Source: JACDAF01 sp036276035
GTDB taxonomy: Bacteria; Chloroflexota; Limnocylindria; P2-11E
Assembly: GCA_036276035.1 (NCBI GenBank)
Contig: DASUCM010000087.1
Location: forward strand, 1-8,866
Reading direction: 5' to 3'
DNA length: 8,866 nucleotides
A program made the translations under genes and the position numbers. The notes below the pieces were generated by a model that did no database searches, was not told the origin of the DNA, and saw only the letters and a program-made list of their open reading frames with translations. This document shows positions 5,493 to 8,866 of this stretch, in pieces (the stretch's first letter is position 1; every line of letters begins with the position of its first letter).

Positions 5493-7015
5493 CGGCGACG
5501 CGCCGCGCCGCGAAGACGGAGCGCAGCGAGAGCACGCCGGACCCCGCGACCCGCTTCGCGAGCGTCGTCGAGCTCGCGGCGCTCCTCCGGAAGCGCAAGG
5601 CATCCGCCGTCGAGCTCGCGGAGAGCGTGCTCGCCGATCTCGAGCGCGAGGGCCCGCGCTACAACGCGCTCGCGTCGCTCATGCGCGAGCGCGCGCTACG
5701 CGAGGCGCGCGCCGCCGACCGCGCGCTCGCGCGCGGGGCAGCGCGCACGCCGCTCGTCGGCATCCCGTACGGCGCGAAAGACCTTCTCGCTGCGGTCGGC
5801 GCGCCGACGACGTGGGGCGCGCCGCAGTACGCCGAGCAGACCTTCGACGAGGACGCCGCCGTCGTGGACAGGCTGCGGCGCGCGGGCGCGGTGCTCGCGG
5901 CGAAGCTCGCGATGGTCGAGCTCGCCGGCGGCGGCGGCTACCGCTACCCCAAGGCGTCGCTGCAGGGTCCCGGCCTCAACCCGTGGGACACCGGGCGGTG
6001 GTCGGGCGGGTCGTCGAGCGGGTCCGGTGCCGCCGTCGGCGCGGGTCTCGTGCCGTTCGCCATCGGCTCCGAGACGAGCGGCTCGATCGGGACGCCCGCC
6101 GCGTATTGCGGCGTCACGGGCCTGCGCCCGACCTACGGCCTCGTGTCGCGCCGCGGCGCGATGGCGCTCTCGTGGACGCTCGACAAGATCGGGCCGATGG
6201 CGCGCAGCGCCGAGGACTGCGCGATCGTCCTCGAGGCGATCGCGGGACCGGACAGCGGCGATGCGACGCTCTCGGGGAAGCGCTTCAAGCGGCTCGACCG
6301 CCGCGCGGCCACCGCGCGCGTGCGGGCCGTGCGTGTCGGGTACTCCGGCGAAGAGCTCGTCCTCGCGACGCCCGAGGCGAAGGCCGCGCTCGAGAAGGGG
6401 ATCGCGGAGTTCCGGCGGATCCTCAAGCCGAAGGTGGTGAAGGCCGCCCTGCCCGAGGGACTTCCGTACGGGCCGATGGTGTTCACGGTCCATGCCGCCG
6501 AGGGCGCCGCGGCGTTCGCGGATCTCATCGAGAGCCCGCACTGGGAGGAGCTACGCGACACGCGCCAGATGATCGGGCTCCGCGACGCGCTGGATATCCG
6601 CGCGCGCGACTACCTGCGCGCGCTGCGCCTGCGCACCGTCCTGCAGGAGCGCCTGCGCGCGCTCTTCCAGGACGTCGACGTTCTGCTGTCGTTCGGCCGC
6701 AACACGACCGCGACGCCCGTCGGTCAGCGCCTCGACCAGCCGGCGAGCGGGTCGGGTGGCGCGCCCGCCAGCCAGCCCCGCCCGGTCGGCAACGTCGCGC
6801 TCATCCCGGCCGGCAATCTCGCAGGGCTGCCCGCGATCTTCTTCCCGTGCGGCTTCGGGAGCGACGGCCTCCCCGTCGGACTGCAGCTCGTCGGGCCGCC
6901 CTTCTCGGAGCCGCTGCTCGTCGCTCTGGCGGAGGCCTACCAGCGGGAGACCGACCATCACCTGCGACGGCCGCCGGCAGCCACGGCCACGCGCCGCGCG
7001 GCCACGACGCCGTAG
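5489..7015 (+). CDS. Amidase-signature family hydrolase
   Basis: A 508-residue enzyme of the amidase-signature family, which hydrolyses C-N amide bonds with a Ser-cisSer-Lys triad. The triad is intact: Lys97 in GIPYGAKD, cis-Ser175 in GGSSSGSG and nucleophile Ser199 in SETSGSIGTPAAYCG. The 24-residue spacing between the serines matches FAAH and malonamidase. After the signature come GVTGLRPTYGLVSRRGAM (208-225) and DKIGPMARSAEDCA, typical of uncharacterised GatA-like amidases. Residues 1-22 are a variable lead and the last 20 an Arg/Ala/Thr-rich tail. Length is normal for the family. The cysteine just after the nucleophile loop (C207) is family-typical. No signal peptide, so cytoplasmic. Its partner is the small protein encoded directly upstream. 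No GatB is near and the loop differs from GatA's usual GTDTGGS, so tRNA amidation is unlikely. Substrate unknown. Confidence 0.93.
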   Translation: MTATRRAAKTERSESTPDPATRFASVVELAALLRKRKASAVELAESVLADLEREGPRYNALASLMRERALREARAADRALARGAARTPLVGIPYGAKDLLAAVGAPTTWGAPQYAEQTFDEDAAVVDRLRRAGAVLAAKLAMVELAGGGGYRYPKASLQGPGLNPWDTGRWSGGSSSGSGAAVGAGLVPFAIGSETSGSIGTPAAYCGVTGLRPTYGLVSRRGAMALSWTLDKIGPMARSAEDCAIVLEAIAGPDSGDATLSGKRFKRLDRRAATARVRAVRVGYSGEELVLATPEAKAALEKGIAEFRRILKPKVVKAALPEGLPYGPMVFTVHAAEGAAAFADLIESPHWEELRDTRQMIGLRDALDIRARDYLRALRLRTVLQERLRALFQDVDVLLSFGRNTTATPVGQRLDQPASGSGGAPASQPRPVGNVALIPAGNLAGLPAIFFPCGFGSDGLPVGLQLVGPPFSEPLLVALAEAYQRETDHHLRRPPAATATRRAATTP

Positions 7016-7022
7016 GGCGGTC

Positions 7023-7046
7023 CCCGCGCGCTCAGTGCAGCGCGGG
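7023..7046. terminator. Hairpin at the amidase/LLM convergent junction
   Basis: CCCGCGC (7023-7029) pairs with GCGCGGG (7040-7046) around a 10-nt loop that includes the TGA of the minus-strand gene (7032-7034). The amidase stop is at 7013-7015. No T-tract. The arm over 7040-7046 is coding for the oxidoreductase C-terminus, so the match may be incidental. Confidence 0.25.
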
Positions 7047-7979
7047 CGCGACCTTCTCGCCGAGCAGGCGCGTCATCGCGAGGTCGTGGCCGTAGGGGAA
7101 CACGATGTTCGCGTCCTCCGCGCCCGCGGCGATGTGCTCGCGCAGGCGCGCAGCGACCTGCTCCGGCGAGCCGACCATCGCGCCGGGCCGCGCCTTCCGC
7201 CACTCCTCCGGTGTCTGCTTCGCCTTCGCCGCGACCTGGGTGACGATCTCGTTCGCGGCCCTCTCGTCCTCTCCGATGAGCGCGTACAGGAACACGCTCC
7301 GGCGCAGGCTCTTCGGATCGCGCTTCACCGCCGCGCACGCCTCGTCGATGTCGCGCATCCCCCGGCGCACCTGCTCCGGCGTCGGGAAGCCCCCTTCCGG
7401 CAGCCAGTTGAACGCGTGGGCCCACTTCGCGCCGATCCGCAGGATGCGGGGCTTGCGGCCGCCGATCCAGATCGGGAGCGGCTCCTGCACAGGCTTCGGC
7501 GCGCACAGCGCGTTCTCGATGCGGTAGTGCTTTCCCGTGAAGGTCGCCCGGTCCTCGGTCCACATGCGCGTGCAGATCTCGAGCGTCTCGACGAGCTGGT
7601 CGACACGAGTCCCCGCCGGCGGGAACTCGTAGCCGTAGGCCCGGTACTCCACTTCCTTCCACCCGGCGCCGATGCCGAACTCGAGCCGCCCGCCGGACAT
7701 GCGGTCGACGCCCGCCGCGATCTTCGCGAGGAGCGCCGGGTTCCGGTACGACTGCGAGGTCACCATCGTGCCGAGGCGGATCCGCTTCGTCGCGACGGCG
7801 AGCGCCGCCAGGGCGGACCAGGCCTCGAGGCAGTCCGTCCGCGTGCTCTCCTTGTTCAGGAAGAGGTGGTCGGAGAGCCAGAGCGCGCGCAACCCGGTGC
7901 GCTCCGCCTCGCGCGCGACGGCGAGGATGTCGTCATACGAAAAGCCGAACTGCGGCTCGATCTGGACGCCGAGATCCAC
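7032..7979 (-). CDS. LLM-class, probably F420-dependent, oxidoreductase
   Basis: A 315-residue luciferase-like monooxygenase fold (TIM barrel). Marks are the N-terminal strand LGVQIEPQFGFS (3-14), LWLSDHLF (33-40) with the Asp-His typical of this family, RLGTMVTSQSYRNPALLAK (68-86), RLEFGIGAGWKEVEY (98-112) with the family Glu/Tyr, and the mid-protein PLPIWIGG motif. Proteins of this subgroup usually use coenzyme F420 rather than FMN for hydride transfer; the cofactor is inferred from family resemblance. Substrate unknown. GTG 7977-7979 is chosen because LLM proteins begin immediately before the first strand, and TACTCT lies 6 nt upstream. An in-frame GTG at 8013-8015 would add a poorly conserved 12-residue lead that spans the promoter. 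It is divergent from the SOD gene and convergent with the amidase, 16 nt apart. Confidence 0.9.
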   Translation of the reverse strand: MDLGVQIEPQFGFSYDDILAVAREAERTGLRALWLSDHLFLNKESTRTDCLEAWSALAALAVATKRIRLGTMVTSQSYRNPALLAKIAAGVDRMSGGRLEFGIGAGWKEVEYRAYGYEFPPAGTRVDQLVETLEICTRMWTEDRATFTGKHYRIENALCAPKPVQEPLPIWIGGRKPRILRIGAKWAHAFNWLPEGGFPTPEQVRRGMRDIDEACAAVKRDPKSLRRSVFLYALIGEDERAANEIVTQVAAKAKQTPEEWRKARPGAMVGSPEQVAARLREHIAAGAEDANIVFPYGHDLAMTRLLGEKVAPALH

Positions 7980-7985
7980 GGCGGC

Positions 7986-7991
7986 AGAGTA
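7986..7991 (-). promoter_or_regulatory. -10-like TACTCT for the LLM oxidoreductase
   Basis: On the minus strand TACTCT ends 6 nt before GTG 7979. A TGCGGT (minus strand, 8009-8014) lies exactly 17 bp upstream, similar to the TGCGGC at the same spacing before the NifU-like gene. No Shine-Dalgarno is present, consistent with a leaderless message. Confidence 0.55.
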
Positions 7992-8018
7992 CGTCGGGCG
8001 CGGCCTTGACCGCACCGC

Positions 8019-8026
8019 GATACTTC
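8019..8026 (+). promoter_or_regulatory. -10-like GATACTTC upstream of the SOD lipoprotein gene
   Basis: GATACT (8019-8024) ends 8 nt before ATG 8033, and the overlapping TACTTC (8021-8026) ends 6 nt before it, so either could place the transcript start at the ATG. A TTGACC at 8006-8011 is too close (7 bp) to act as its -35. It lies in the 53-bp divergent region shared with the LLM gene. Confidence 0.35.
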
Positions 8027-8032
8027 CTGCCG

Positions 8033-8620
8033 ATGCTCCGCGCAGCGGGCGCTCTCCTCCTCACGGCGCTCCTCGTCGCGGCGTGCAGCGGCAGCCCGGA
8101 CAACGCCAAGAGCAGCGCGACGCAGGATCCGAGCTCGTTCCTTGCGGCGCCGACGAACCAGCGTGCGATGGCCGGGCTCCTCGACAAGGATGGCAAGGCG
8201 GTCGGCTCGCTCACGCTCGCGGAGGACCGTCTCGGTGTGCGCGTCGAGCTCCGGGTGACGAATCTCCCCGAGGGCGATCACGGCGTGCACATCCATGCCT
8301 TCGCCCGCTGCGAGCCGCCGGACTTCGCGAGCGCCGGCGGTCACTACAACCCGCTTGGCAAGGTGCACGGCAAGCTCAGCACGGGCGGACCCCACGCGGG
8401 CGACCTCGGGAACATCGCGGTGAAGAAGGACGGCACCGGCTTCCTCGCCTTCACGACGCCGCATCTGAACCTCGCGCCCGGCGCCGCGACGAATCCCGCA
8501 GCCGGCGGGCTCGCCGTCGTCGTCCACGCCGGTCCGGACGATGAGAAGAGCGACCCCGCGGGGAACAGCGGCGCGCGCATCGCCTGCGGCCTGATCAAGC
8601 TCCTCCCGCCGCCGGTCTAG
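8033..8620 (+). CDS. sodC: Lipoprotein Cu/Zn superoxide dismutase
   Basis: A 195-residue exported protein. The signal peptide ends in a lipobox VAAC (15-18), so Cys18 should be lipidated and the enzyme anchored outside the membrane. All Cu/Zn SOD residues are present. Copper ligands are H86 and H88 (GVHIHAF), H104 (GGHYNP) and H165 (VVVHAGPDD). Zinc ligands are the bridging H104, H112 (GKVHG), H121 and D124 (GPHAGDLGN). The disulfide pair is C93 and C185, and the substrate-guiding arginine is R182 (GNSGARIACG). It converts extracellular superoxide to peroxide and oxygen. Residues 19-40 are a Ser/Ala/Asp-rich linker. ATG 8033 gives a normal lipoprotein signal peptide; the in-frame TTG at 8006 would add nine residues and disturb it. 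The stop overlaps the stop of the opposing gene at 8617-8620. The catalytic set is complete, so activity is expected. Confidence 0.95.
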   Translation: MLRAAGALLLTALLVAACSGSPDNAKSSATQDPSSFLAAPTNQRAMAGLLDKDGKAVGSLTLAEDRLGVRVELRVTNLPEGDHGVHIHAFARCEPPDFASAGGHYNPLGKVHGKLSTGGPHAGDLGNIAVKKDGTGFLAFTTPHLNLAPGAATNPAAGGLAVVVHAGPDDEKSDPAGNSGARIACGLIKLLPPPV

Positions 8621-8866
8621 CGCCGCTCCTCTGATTCCTCCGCCGTGAGGCGGAACGCCATGTGGCGTCCCGCGATCGTGATGGTCGCGAGGATGAACGC
8701 GGCGAACGGTGCGATGGCCGCGAGGGTGAACAGCGTCGTCGCCCCGGTCACGACGCGGTCGACGATCACCGCGGCGACGTACCACGCGGCGAACGTCAGG
8801 ACGCTCTCCACAAGGGGGAAGGTGATCGGGCGCCGTGGCGTGCGGCGCGGCGGCCGCTGCTCCGGC
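8617..8866 (-). CDS. Small membrane protein, 5' end beyond the window
   Basis: The frame is open to the right edge. From GTG 8811 it would encode 64 residues with two hydrophobic segments (about 4-20, VLTFAAWYVAAVIV, and 24-47, TTLFTLAAIAPFAAFILATI) and a charged C-terminal tail ending EESEERR. Upstream of that GTG the frame continues without a stop as a Pro/Arg-rich stretch (RRTPRRPITFPL). No promoter-like hexamer or Shine-Dalgarno precedes the GTG, so I think the true start lies outside the window. I recognise no family. Its TAG (read from 8617-8619) overlaps the SOD stop codon in a CTAG palindrome. Confidence 0.6.
   Translation of the reverse strand, partial: PEQRPPRRTPRRPITFPLVESVLTFAAWYVAAVIVDRVVTGATTLFTLAAIAPFAAFILATITIAGRHMAFRLTAEESEERR
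8639..8654. terminator. Hairpin with GTGA tetraloop downstream of sodC
   Basis: TCCGCC (8639-8644) pairs with GGCGGA (8649-8654) around GTGA, which would be a stable GNRA tetraloop in RNA. It begins 18 nt after the sodC stop, inside the 3' coding part of the opposing gene. No T-tract follows. It may end sodC transcription, or simply reflect coding sequence. Confidence 0.3.

Noticed and set aside
5489..7015. GatA subunit of the tRNA amidotransferase
   Set aside because: The nucleophile loop is SETSGSIGTP rather than the usual GTDTGGS type, and no gatB is adjacent.
5368..7095. A second + strand frame across the amidase
   Set aside because: It is an arginine-rich string in the wrong frame; the amidase triad and signature are in the other frame.
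6756..8009. A + strand open frame opposite the LLM oxidoreductase
   Set aside because: It has no recognisable domain and overlaps the amidase end; the minus strand encodes a full LLM protein.
8006..8011. TTGACC as a -35 box for sodC
   Set aside because: It is only 7 bp from the -10-like element, and 17 bp downstream of it there is no -10-like sequence.
7980..8015. GTG at 8015 as the start of the LLM gene
   Set aside because: The added 12 residues do not fit the family and would place the start upstream of the TACTCT element.
8006..8032. TTG at 8006 as the sodC start
   Set aside because: It adds a lead before the basic N-terminus of the lipoprotein signal peptide and lies upstream of the likely transcript start; ATG 8033 is a standard lipoprotein start.
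1..8866. tRNA, rRNA, CRISPR array, insertion sequence or att site
   Set aside because: I looked for cloverleaf-like segments, regularly spaced direct repeats, transposase motifs and terminal inverted repeats and saw none.

Overview
The window is very GC-rich and densely coded, with short intergenic gaps, frequent GTG starts, and genes alternating between strands in convergent and divergent pairs. Three things point to a Chloroflexota-like (for example Limnocylindria-type) or Actinobacteriota-like soil or freshwater bacterium: an F420-type luciferase-like oxidoreductase, a chelatase-like AAA+/VWA pair resembling mycobacterial Rv0958/Rv0959 (recalled from memory), and apparently leaderless promoters. 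This taxonomic placement is inference; there is no rRNA or marker gene here.

Layout. 1-57 may be the tail of a + strand gene. 64-423 (-) encodes a NifU C-terminal-like domain protein with no cysteine. 493-900 (+) encodes a small, unrecognised multi-pass membrane protein. 926-5185 (-) is the main block, a tightly packed three-gene operon transcribed right to left: a VirB11/PilT-like P-loop ATPase (4325-5185), a magnesium-chelatase-I-like AAA+ ATPase (2934-4328, 4-nt GTGA overlap) and a large VWA/MIDAS protein (926-2929, 4-nt gap). 5319-7015 (+) is a two-gene operon, a 57-residue protein overlapping an amidase-signature enzyme by ATGA. 7032-7979 (-) is an LLM-class, probably F420-dependent, oxidoreductase. 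It is divergent from 8033-8620 (+), a lipoprotein Cu/Zn superoxide dismutase with all metal ligands present. 8617-8866 (-) is the 3' part of a small membrane protein that runs off the right edge.

How they may work together. The three-gene operon is the most interesting part. An AAA+ chelatase-like motor with a VWA partner is a known pairing of remodelling machines (MoxR/chelatase-VWA). Here it is led by a secretion-type hexameric ATPase without any visible pilin, membrane platform or tetrapyrrole gene. Both ATPases carry Asn-Glu where Walker B usually has an acidic pair. The small protein and amidase probably form a GatC/AtzG-like regulatory pair or a split enzyme. The SOD and F420 oxidoreductase share a 53-bp divergent promoter region, suggesting but not proving a redox theme.

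Regulatory structure. Most transcription-unit heads have a TA[C/G]NCT-like hexamer 6-8 nt before the start codon, the arrangement expected of a -10 box driving leaderless mRNA. All four convergent junctions hold or abut a GC-rich hairpin without a T-tract; the one at 49-72 contains both stop codons. No tRNA, rRNA, CRISPR, insertion sequence or phage gene was seen. No stretch over 300 bp lacks a gene; the longest intergenic gap is 5186-5318.
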